Assembly (NCBI GenBank): GCA_024232355.1
Contig: JAAEPW010000421.1
Location: forward strand, 1-55,711
From: Chloroflexota bacterium
GTDB taxonomy: Bacteria > Chloroflexota > Anaerolineae > B4-G1
Length of the DNA: 55,711 bases
Direction: 5' to 3'
In this document: positions 32,873-40,622 of the stretch, piece by piece
Layout: every line of letters starts with the position of its first letter
Numbering within the stretch: the stretch's first letter is position 1
Translations under genes and position numbers: made by a program
The notes under the pieces: model-generated
Database searches by the model: none
What the model saw: only the letters and a program-made list of their open reading frames with translations
What the model was told of the DNA's origin: nothing

Positions 32873-34615
32873 TTATCCAAAGAGCCGCCCATCCTTGAGC
32901 CGCATGAACAGAACGGGCGTCGCCCAGTCCGTTCCCTCGGATTCGACTAGTAACAGCCGTGCGTGATTCATCGCCCGATCCACTGTACCGCGTTCCAATA
33001 GGTGACTGTAGAAATCGAATGTCAATTTGCGGGCCGCAGTGACAGAGACCGTATCTTGCATCGCCACGACAGCCGGAATCCCCATCTGGATCAACTGGGG
33101 TGCGAGTCCCACGAAAGGGTTATTGTCTCCCTGCTCACGTTTGGCGCTCTCGCACGCGGCCAGGAATACCAGGCGCAGTTGTGAACCAGCAGCTTTGAGC
33201 AAGGTGGCGATTCTCTCATCCTTTATCGATTCCACACTGCCATCATCATTCTCGAGAAACAAATGAGCCTGTCGCCATCGGTGGTCGAACCGTCCATGCC
33301 CCAAGTAATGAAGAATATGGTAGCCACCGTTCTGTGAGAGCGCGCGGATAATGTTGTCCATGCTGGTAGTGCCTGGGCAAATCTGGTAGCCTTCCTGTTC
33401 CAATTTCGAGCGCAAAGTGTCTGACAGCCCTGTCTGCCCCGGCATTAGGGTAACCTCGAGTTCTTTGGATTTCCTCAGATCGCCCAAGGCGTTGATCAGG
33501 TTTCTGATTTCTTTTTCCACGTTCAGGGTAGCCAGACCGTGATCGGAAAGATCGGCGGGGTTAGAGACCGCAAAGAGCAGACGGACTGGCTTTTCGACGA
33601 TGGGAGCCGGTTCCGGCGTCATCAGCCCGATGTAGCGCGAGAAAGGTATCTCGCTCGATGCCGCGATTGGAACCATAACGGTCTGCACCCGGTGATGGAT
33701 CCGCTCCCAGGCCAACCCGTGCAGCTCGGCGGCGGCGTTGTCGATCCAGAGGCGGATTCGCAAGCGCCCCTCTGTTTGTGTCTCGGCATAGGCTATAGCT
33801 CGATCATAGGCGCGGAGTATCGGTCCGGAGAAAAGAGCATCGAAAAGGATCGTGCCGTATTCTTGAGCATCCGACTCGGCAGCTCTCAGTCTGTCTTGAT
33901 CCAGATGGAACACTCCACCGTCGAAAAGGCTGCCATTCTCTAGTTGGGCTTCGACAGAATACGTTTGATCATCCTGATCTGAACGTTGAACGCGAATCTG
34001 GAGATCGAAATATTTGTCGGGCACTGGGTGTTGGGTCTCGGGCAACTTGTGGCGGAGATGCGGCGCAAAGATTGCGTATTGTTGGGGATGCTCTGCCTCG
34101 ATCCGTTCCAGCAGTGTTTCGATTTGGCCGGTACGTTCGCAATACTCAACCAGCCGCTGGATCATTTCCTCTGTGCTCATTCCATCAACGAGTTGGGCAC
34201 CAAGTGAGGGAAAGTGAGCAATACAAAACTCTTTCAATGCTCTACCTGGCGACGGTTCGGGAGAAATCTCTCTAGCTATCCAAGGAGGCTGGGGCCACGA
34301 AATATCCGTTCGTTCTTCCTTGCCAAGTTCTACGAGATCAAGAAGACGATTATGGCGCTCGAGATACTCGATCAATTCTCTCGCTTTCTCACTTGTCCCC
34401 TCGCCTGGCAGATTGTAATGATCGACGCCCAAATCGGTGCAGAGATCGCGCAGTTCACCCTGGTCGAAACGCTCGTTGAGTATCTTGCGCAAAAAAGTCT
34501 TGTATTTTCGGCGCGCGGCTTTTTCTTCCGACGATGTGTCTGTGGGTCGAGTGTCTATGTCACTAAAAACGGTGTCAAAGAGTTGACGAATTACTCCCAT
34601 ATCCCAAACGGGCAT
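32873..34615 (-). CDS. CHAT-domain caspase-like protein with two effector-associated domains
   Basis: 580 residues from the ATG at 34615, supported by GGAGGT 7 bases upstream. The frame stays open to 35479, but that part is antisense-like sequence overlapping the next gene. Residues 37-95 (FLRKILNERFDQGELRDLC, NLPGEGTSEKARELIEYLE) match effector-associated domain EAD7; 125-180 is a second, EAD-like helical domain. The C-terminal CHAT domain carries the catalytic dyad His440 (YLGHGRF) and Cys488 (LAACES). EADs recruit effectors to partner proteins by homotypic contact, often in conflict or cell-death systems. The partner and protease target are not encoded nearby as far as I can tell. The ORF between 195 and 330 is strand-rich. 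Confidence 0.82.
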   Translation of the reverse strand: MPVWDMGVIRQLFDTVFSDIDTRPTDTSSEEKAARRKYKTFLRKILNERFDQGELRDLCTDLGVDHYNLPGEGTSEKARELIEYLERHNRLLDLVELGKEERTDISWPQPPWIAREISPEPSPGRALKEFCIAHFPSLGAQLVDGMSTEEMIQRLVEYCERTGQIETLLERIEAEHPQQYAIFAPHLRHKLPETQHPVPDKYFDLQIRVQRSDQDDQTYSVEAQLENGSLFDGGVFHLDQDRLRAAESDAQEYGTILFDALFSGPILRAYDRAIAYAETQTEGRLRIRLWIDNAAAELHGLAWERIHHRVQTVMVPIAASSEIPFSRYIGLMTPEPAPIVEKPVRLLFAVSNPADLSDHGLATLNVEKEIRNLINALGDLRKSKELEVTLMPGQTGLSDTLRSKLEQEGYQICPGTTSMDNIIRALSQNGGYHILHYLGHGRFDHRWRQAHLFLENDDGSVESIKDERIATLLKAAGSQLRLVFLAACESAKREQGDNNPFVGLAPQLIQMGIPAVVAMQDTVSVTAARKLTFDFYSHLLERGTVDRAMNHARLLLVESEGTDWATPVLFMRLKDGRLFG

Positions 34616-34701
34616 TCTTGTACCTCCAATCACTTTTTCGGTGGGTGAATTGTAGCATAGAATTTGGTTGGGGGGTAGTTTAGCGCGATTTCGCAATCGC
34701 G

Positions 34702-36843
34702 TTACAAAACCAATAATCCTGCCAAGCCGACCATCACTACTACCGCGCAGGTCTGTGGGATGCCGAGCACCGGCACGAGAAACACTGCTCCCAACAGCGC
34801 TCCTATACAACCGCCCACCAGGTCGGCCCCGTAGAGCAAACCGGCTGCACGACTGACGCTCCCCCGCATCAATGCCATTGCCAGCGGAAAGGCCATCCCC
34901 GTGAGCAAACCCGCGACGAGCGCCAGCAGAGGAAAGACTAAAATTGGCGCGGGGATAGGCAAGGAGAGAATGAATGGGAAAATCCCACTGTAAGCCACCA
35001 CACTTCCCTGGACGGCGATCAGTGTTCTCTTGGTATCTCTGCCACTGGCCGCCAATCGTTGCCCGATCCTCCCACCCAGCGCCAACCCAGCCATAAACGC
35101 CGTTACGATCAAGCTGACCTCTCTGTAGACGGTACCGTGCAACACCTGGAAAGCAAAGAGGATCACGACCGCCAACGTCATCTCTGCCAAGCCGATGGTG
35201 GCGATGGCGAACGGAACCTTTGCCCGGCGCTGCCATCGTACCAACAGCACGATCAGCGCTAGCGGCACGACCATCCACCATAAATTGACCGAATTGATGC
35301 TCTTGAGAGCGTCCCACAATCCGGGGTAAAAGAGTGAGAGCCATAACGTCAGATTGTAATAATAGCAGATGGGGGTCAGGTCCTCGTTGAGCCGTACCTC
35401 TGACGCTGCCAGCTCTGCCTGCACCGCCGCAAAGCGATCGGTCGTCAAAACATACTCGACGTACCCCGGCGTCACCCAACGGGTCTCAATGCTGCGCTCG
35501 GTTAGCCGTTCTGTCAGTGCAGCCGGGATTATTTCCAGATAAGCCGCAGAGGCAAGAAAAAAGTTGTGCTCGCCGGGAAGCACAACCACCTCCGGAAAGA
35601 TGGCCCGCAGCGTATGGTAAACACTGCCGTTGCGCTGCGTCAGTTCTAGGCTCCAATAATTCTCCGCCGAGGGCAGCCCCAGCGCAAGGACGCCACCGGG
35701 GTTGAGGGTGGCTCGCGTTTCTGCAAAGAACTCGCGAGTATAAAAACGGTTGATCGCCCCGGTGGATGGTTCCGGCAAGTCAAGGATGATGACGTCAAAA
35801 GTACGCTGGGCAGTCTTGACGTACAGTCGCCCGTCGGCAAGAACCAGCGTGACGCGGGGGTCGTTCAGAACGGCGGCATCCTCCGGCGGGAGATGTGCTT
35901 GCGCTGCCTCGATCAGTAACGGATCGAGTTCGATGTAGGTCAGGCTGCGGATAGGATGTTTGAGGATTTCGCGCACATCCCCCGCTACGCCCCCGCCGAT
36001 GAGCAGCACGTCCCGTGGATTGGGATGTGCCAACAGTGGGAAATGACTCACCTCTTCGGGAAACGTTCCCTGGGTCTCGAAGGCCAGCACACCGTTCTCG
36101 AAAAATATGCGCTGCTCGCCGCGAGCTTGCACCGTGAGGCGACCATACGGTGAGTCGGCGGCAAAGACCAGGTCAGACCACTGCCAAGACAGCGTGGCGG
36201 TGTGGAGACGATTTCCCAGAGGAAAAATAGCGAGCAAGAGAGCAAAAAACAAGAGGTAAGAAAGTGAGGAGAAAAGACGCGAGTGCCAAAGGTAGGCTAC
36301 AACGATCAGGTTAACGGTACCAATGACGAGGGATGTTTGAAAGGGGTCAAGCCAATGGATGAGGACAAAACTAAAGAGCGCCCCCCCAACAACCCCGCCG
36401 GCACTTTCCCAGACGTAAGCTTGGCCCGCGCCGCCGCCCCGTTCAACAGTCAGCCGCGTGCCCAATGCGAACAGGAAACCGGTCAGCAAGCACAACGGGG
36501 CCAGGATCAGCATGATCGCTCCCAGCATCGGCCCAAACTCGACCAACGCGCCCGGCGTGACTCCCAATAGTGTCCGCACGCCGCGCACGAGAGCGATCTG
36601 CACCGGGAACAGCACTCCCGCCAGCGCCAGCCCCACGGCGAACGTCCTCGTTCCCAGTTGTCGTCGTTCGGCCACTCTCCCGAAGAATGAACCTGCCGCT
36701 ACCCAGGCCAGCCACGCGGCGAGCACGAGCCCAAAGAGCAACTCGTTGCCGTAAAAGGTGGTGATCAGTTCGCGCATCAGCACGACCTGGGCAATGGTCG
36801 ACGTCAAGCCGACGGCGGCGAGAGCGATTCGCATTCCCCTCAT
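34702..36843 (-). CDS. Membrane-fused spermidine-synthase-like protein
   Basis: 713 residues. An N-terminal block of about six helices (about 5-225, GMRIALAAVGLTSTIAQVVLMRELIT) is followed by a cytosolic class-I SAM-fold domain of the polyamine-aminopropyltransferase type (about 235-440) with VLLIGGGVAGD (about 278-292), IELDPLLIEAA and ILDLPEPSTGAINRFYTREFF. Four to six further helices lie in about 510-713. Such fusions are common in bacteria and their substrates are unknown; the decarboxylated-SAM/putrescine role cannot be assumed. It lies 86 bases upstream of the CHAT gene in the same direction. Confidence 0.82.
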   Translation of the reverse strand: MRGMRIALAAVGLTSTIAQVVLMRELITTFYGNELLFGLVLAAWLAWVAAGSFFGRVAERRQLGTRTFAVGLALAGVLFPVQIALVRGVRTLLGVTPGALVEFGPMLGAIMLILAPLCLLTGFLFALGTRLTVERGGGAGQAYVWESAGGVVGGALFSFVLIHWLDPFQTSLVIGTVNLIVVAYLWHSRLFSSLSYLLFFALLLAIFPLGNRLHTATLSWQWSDLVFAADSPYGRLTVQARGEQRIFFENGVLAFETQGTFPEEVSHFPLLAHPNPRDVLLIGGGVAGDVREILKHPIRSLTYIELDPLLIEAAQAHLPPEDAAVLNDPRVTLVLADGRLYVKTAQRTFDVIILDLPEPSTGAINRFYTREFFAETRATLNPGGVLALGLPSAENYWSLELTQRNGSVYHTLRAIFPEVVVLPGEHNFFLASAAYLEIIPAALTERLTERSIETRWVTPGYVEYVLTTDRFAAVQAELAASEVRLNEDLTPICYYYNLTLWLSLFYPGLWDALKSINSVNLWWMVVPLALIVLLVRWQRRAKVPFAIATIGLAEMTLAVVILFAFQVLHGTVYREVSLIVTAFMAGLALGGRIGQRLAASGRDTKRTLIAVQGSVVAYSGIFPFILSLPIPAPILVFPLLALVAGLLTGMAFPLAMALMRGSVSRAAGLLYGADLVGGCIGALLGAVFLVPVLGIPQTCAVVVMVGLAGLLVL

Positions 36844-36957
36844 ACCCCTCCGATGAACTGGTTCAGGCCAAAAAGATCTATCACCAGCCCATTGACGATC
36901 ACATGGTCCAGGTTTTTTCGCTTCACATCAATGTCTCATCTGGATCGCTTACCATAA

Positions 36958-36992
36958 GGGGGTAGGGACAGTTATCTCACTGCCCTACCCCC
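36958..36992. terminator. Perfect 10-bp hairpin between minus-strand genes
   Basis: GGGGGTAGGG (36958-36967) and CCCTACCCCC (36983-36992) pair perfectly around a 15-base loop. It lies in the gap between the GAF kinase (ends 37072) and the spermidine-synthase-like gene (starts 36843). No U-run follows on the minus strand, so termination there is uncertain. Confidence 0.45.
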
Positions 36993-37030
36993 AAAGAGTT
37001 TCTTTCTCTTGCTTTGTAGCATTACCAAAA

Positions 37031-37049
37031 CGCGGACGGCACGTCCGCG
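37031..37049 (-). terminator. Terminator-like hairpin after the GAF kinase
   Basis: On the minus strand CGCGGACG, a 3-base loop and CGTCCGCG are followed by TTTTGG, 22 bases past the kinase stop codon at 37072. The stem is perfect and GC-rich, but the U-run is short. Confidence 0.6.
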
Positions 37050-37071
37050 GAGAGCCATAAGAGAACAGATA

Positions 37072-38409
37072 TCAGTCCGGCGCACCCGACAGGCAAAAGT
37101 AGAAAACGCTGCCCTGCCCCTCCTCACTCTCTACTCCAACCTGACCATCCAGCTTTTCTAGGATGCGTTGCACGATGGACAACCCCAACCCGTGTCCTTC
37201 GGCGCGCACTTGGAGTTGCTCAAAAGGTGTGAACAAACGCGCTTGATCCTCGGGCGAGAGACCCGGGCCATTATCGCGCACCCAAAATCGTACAGTATTG
37301 TCTGCTTGTTTCTCCGCACCCAGTTCCACACGCGGAGGCTGACCACCATATTTGATGGCGTTGCTGATGTAATTGACCCATACTTCTTCGATCCAGGGAG
37401 CATAGCCCAGCGCCAACGGCCAGTCATTTGGCACGATGAACTCGGCATGGTATTCCCACATCATGTATCCCAGCCGCTTTTGTACCTCGGCGATGATGCT
37501 GGTCATGTTCAGAGGCATTGTTTCCACTTGTTCTTTGCGGATGCTGGCCAGTAACAGCAATTCATCGATGATATTGTTCATCTTTATGCCAGTATTGGCG
37601 ATGATTTGCAAGTATTCTTGTACTTCATCTGTCGAGATGGTACCCCAGGTCTCTGGCAGGGAACGGGCAAAACCAAGCACAATGTTCAATGGATTCTTGA
37701 GGTCGTGAGCCACAGTGTGGGCAAAGGCGTCCAGCTCCTTATTGCGCGTCTCCAGTTCTGTGGTGTATTGGCGCAATGCTTCCTCCGCCCGCTCACGCTC
37801 GATAATTTGTTCCTTGAGGGCCACGTTGGCCGATGAAAGTTCAGCCGTTCGTTCTTCGACCCGTTCTTCCAACTCGTCGTGCGCTTTTCGCAATGCGCCC
37901 ACCAATCGCGCGTTTTCGATGGCCACCGTCGCCTGGGCAGCCAATGTGGTCAATGTTTCCACGTCCTCCTGGCTGAACTCGGCGTCATTGCGCTTGTTCT
38001 CTACCTCTAGCACACCAATGCGGTGGCTCTTGAACTGGAGTGGCACGGCCACCAACGAGCGTGTTTCAAAATCAACCACTTGGTCTACGGCTTTATAGTG
38101 GCGGGGATCGGTGCGGGCGTCAGCAACAACGACTGGTTTTCCTGAAGACAGGGCCGCACCGGCAATAGAACCCTCAATAGGTACGGGGATATCGACCAGT
38201 TGGTCAACCATATTGCTGGCTGTTACAAAGCGCAGTTCGCCAGTCTGCCTGCGCAGCAACAGGATAGCCGACACCTCACTATCGGTCAATTCGGCAGCCG
38301 TTTCCACAATCTTGTGCAACAAGGGCTCCAGAGACACCGTCGAGGTCAGTTCGCGACTGAATTCTAGGATTCTCTCCAGTTGTGAAATTCGGGTCTCTGA
38401 ATCATTCAT
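37072..38409 (-). CDS. Soluble GAF-domain histidine kinase
   Basis: 445 residues with no membrane segment. A GAF domain (about 15-165; VDFETRSLVAVPLQF, GVLEVENK) is followed by a coiled coil (about 165-225), HisKA with His235 (FAHTVAHDLKNPL) and a HATPase with DNGPGL and GHGLGLSI. HisKA and HATPase strongly resemble those of the kinase at 6098, sharing FAHTVAHDLKNPL and NYLSNAIKYGG-like boxes. It starts 19 bases after the Fe-S protein gene, so it may sense a redox or metabolic signal connected to it. The cognate regulator is not in the window. Confidence 0.88.
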   Translation of the reverse strand: MNDSETRISQLERILEFSRELTSTVSLEPLLHKIVETAAELTDSEVSAILLLRRQTGELRFVTASNMVDQLVDIPVPIEGSIAGAALSSGKPVVVADARTDPRHYKAVDQVVDFETRSLVAVPLQFKSHRIGVLEVENKRNDAEFSQEDVETLTTLAAQATVAIENARLVGALRKAHDELEERVEERTAELSSANVALKEQIIERERAEEALRQYTTELETRNKELDAFAHTVAHDLKNPLNIVLGFARSLPETWGTISTDEVQEYLQIIANTGIKMNNIIDELLLLASIRKEQVETMPLNMTSIIAEVQKRLGYMMWEYHAEFIVPNDWPLALGYAPWIEEVWVNYISNAIKYGGQPPRVELGAEKQADNTVRFWVRDNGPGLSPEDQARLFTPFEQLQVRAEGHGLGLSIVQRILEKLDGQVGVESEEGQGSVFYFCLSGAPD

Positions 38410-38428
38410 CCTGTGCTCTCCTCAAGAA

Positions 38429-39619
38429 TCAAGATTCGGCAGCCTCGACGGACTTCCAGACCAGTTCGGCAATGTCTATCGCCCGCACGCGAATCTTGTT
38501 CCGGCGAGCGCCCTCTTGGAGCGTGCGTTTGCATTGCTGGCAGGCCGACGCGACATAACGAGCGCCGGTCACTTGCACCTGCGCCAGCCGGCGTCCTGCC
38601 ACTTGGGTAGAGACAGAGGGGTCCGAGATTTCCACGTCGCCACCGCCGCCGCAGCACATGGCGTTCTCGCCACACGAGGCCATCTCGCGCAGTTCCAACC
38701 CAGGAATGCGAGCCATTACCTCTCGCGGCGCGTCGTAGACACCGCTCTTGCGCCCCAAGTCACAGGGATCGTGATAGGTGACGATCTCTTCGACCGGCCC
38801 TAATGCGACCTGGTCGTTGGAGAACATTTGAGCCATAAATTCTGTGGCATGCAGTAACTGGATGCCAGAGACATCTGTCAAATCTGGGTAAAGATGCGTC
38901 CACGCATAGTAACAGGAAGGACAGCTAAAAATGACCTGCTGCGCCCCAATGCTGCGGACCTGCTGCACGTTGTGGCGCGCCAGTTCCGCCATCCGGCCGC
39001 TCATTCCGGCCACATAGAGCGGGTAGCCGCAGCACCACTCGTCCTCCCCCATCGTCGTGAACTCGACCTCAGCCCGGTCTAGCACCTGCACCAACGATTG
39101 AGGAATGCTATAGACACGGGGGTAGAATGATCCCACACAGCCGATGAAATAGACCACTTGGGCACGGCGTCTCCGGGGACGGACGCCCAACGGCATATAG
39201 GCCAGATTTTCACTCCATATCTGGCGGCTGGCGTTATCGTCACCAGAGATATTGTACATGGTGGTGACCGTTTCGCCGAGTATCGGCATACCTTTGGGGA
39301 CGTTGACGTCTTTGCGCGTGGCATATTCCTTGAGGGCCAGCATCGTGTCGGTTAGGGAGATACCTCGCGGGCATCGCACCTGACACGATTTGCACGCGGT
39401 ACACAGCCAGAATGTTTGGCTGTTCAGTACGACCTCTTCCATCCCCAATCGCATCATCTGCCACAACTGGCGAGGCGTATAGTCCATCGCGTGGGCAGTT
39501 GGACAGGAAGAACTACACGTGCCACACTGCATACAGGAAAACAGCTTTTCCCACTCGGGCGTGACTTGCTCCGCCAGAGTAAAGTCGAACGTAGCAGCAT
39601 CGAGAGGCTCATATCCCAT
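38429..39619 (-). CDS. Heterodisulfide-reductase-like iron-sulphur protein (HdrC + HdrB fusion)
   Basis: 396 residues. Two 4Fe-4S ferredoxin motifs are seen: C29/C32/C35 with C39 and C73/C76/C79 with C83. Two CCG domains follow, with GCVGSFYPR...EWCCGYP (about 163-203) and YHDPCDLGRKSG...CCGGGG (about 275-325), which bind the unusual 4Fe-4S centre in HdrB/HdrD and related oxidoreductases. The protein probably transfers electrons or reduces a disulfide or organic acid, with a separate flavin partner; none is encoded here. A strong promoter (39674-39702) and GGAGG precede the start. Confidence 0.85.
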   Translation of the reverse strand: MGYEPLDAATFDFTLAEQVTPEWEKLFSCMQCGTCSSSCPTAHAMDYTPRQLWQMMRLGMEEVVLNSQTFWLCTACKSCQVRCPRGISLTDTMLALKEYATRKDVNVPKGMPILGETVTTMYNISGDDNASRQIWSENLAYMPLGVRPRRRRAQVVYFIGCVGSFYPRVYSIPQSLVQVLDRAEVEFTTMGEDEWCCGYPLYVAGMSGRMAELARHNVQQVRSIGAQQVIFSCPSCYYAWTHLYPDLTDVSGIQLLHATEFMAQMFSNDQVALGPVEEIVTYHDPCDLGRKSGVYDAPREVMARIPGLELREMASCGENAMCCGGGGDVEISDPSVSTQVAGRRLAQVQVTGARYVASACQQCKRTLQEGARRNKIRVRAIDIAELVWKSVEAAES

Positions 39620-39673
39620 CGGGGTACCTCCTATGTTTGGGTGGGTATTGCTGGTTAGTTGGTCACTCTAGAA

Positions 39674-39702
39674 ATTATAGCGTTTGAATGGATTTTAGTC
39701 AA
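39674..39702 (-). promoter_or_regulatory. Sigma-70-type promoter of the Hdr-like gene
   Basis: Reading leftwards: TTGACT (39702-39697), a 17-base spacer, TATAAT (39679-39674). It overlaps the stop codon of the YihY/BrkB gene and lies about 55 bases before the Hdr-like start at 39619. Confidence 0.65.
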
Positions 39703-40622
39703 TTGCCTATTGTGTCAATCCGTCGCAACCTGTGTCGGGTAATGGCTGCGGTCAGATGCGCGCCAAAGAGAGCGATCACAGCACCGATGTATATCCATAG
39801 CATAAGAGCCACCACCGTGCCCAGGGAGCCGTATACCAACTCGTACTGCACGATCCCACTGCTGATATACCAGCTAAAACCGTTAGTGGCGATCTCTCCT
39901 GCCGGAGTCGCCACCAACGCCCCCCAAAAGGCCTCTGACCACTTGACCTTGGCGTTGGGTACCCAACGATACAGACCGAGGAGCGCGAGGAATACAAACA
40001 AGCGAGGAACTGTGGTCAACAAGGTCGTCCACCAAGAGATTTCGCCCATCGAAACCCCACCCCCGACGGGCACACTAAAGCGAGCAAGAATGTTGAACAC
40101 GGTACTTGAAATCGATGAAATAGCCAACAGCACCGCCAGGCCGGTGACCATTCCCAGGGCTATCAAACGATCCTGTACAAAATTGCGTAGTTTGGCTTCT
40201 GGCCATGCGCGGTTAATGCTGCGCGCCAAAGCCATCAGAACACCCGTTGCCGACCAGACTAGGCTGATCAAGGCAATGAATCCTACTGTCCCACGCCGTC
40301 CCAGAACTCCCTGTATATTTCTCTCGATGAGCCGCTCGGCGACCGGAAATGCCTGGGCCATAATATCCAGCACTTGCTGCTGAACCTGCTCGCTCTGCAA
40401 CACAAAACTCCCACCAACGATCAAGGCAAGCAAAAATGGAAAAAGTGAAAAGATGGCGTAAAATGTAATGCTGGCGGCAGATTCTGCCGCGCTGGCATTG
40501 CCAAACTGCCGGATAGCGTCGTACACGATGCCCGAAATGCCACCCGTAAGTCGGTTGACCAAATTGTAGATGGCCTCTGATTTAGAGCGCAGCTTTTTCC
40601 TCAAGTTATCAATCATAAACAT
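39699..40622 (-). CDS. YihY/BrkB-family inner membrane protein
   Basis: 307 residues. Six hydrophobic segments are visible, at about 45-72, 102-125, 145-170, 185-205, 220-245 and 260-285. AESAASITFYAIFSLFPFLLALI near the N-terminus and WISSGIVQYELVYGSLGTVVALMLWIYIGA-type segments in the second half are the family hallmarks. The role of YihY/BrkB proteins is unresolved. Its ATG at 40622 overlaps the end of the glycosyltransferase gene by 14 bases, so it is translationally coupled to it. Confidence 0.88.
   Translation of the reverse strand: MFMIDNLRKKLRSKSEAIYNLVNRLTGGISGIVYDAIRQFGNASAAESAASITFYAIFSLFPFLLALIVGGSFVLQSEQVQQQVLDIMAQAFPVAERLIERNIQGVLGRRGTVGFIALISLVWSATGVLMALARSINRAWPEAKLRNFVQDRLIALGMVTGLAVLLAISSISSTVFNILARFSVPVGGGVSMGEISWWTTLLTTVPRLFVFLALLGLYRWVPNAKVKWSEAFWGALVATPAGEIATNGFSWYISSGIVQYELVYGSLGTVVALMLWIYIGAVIALFGAHLTAAITRHRLRRIDTIGN

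Noticed and set aside
34616..35479. N-terminal extension of the CHAT protein by about 288 residues
   Set aside because: It overlaps the spermidine-synthase-like gene out of frame and has shadow-like composition; the ATG at 34615 has a GGAGGT site.
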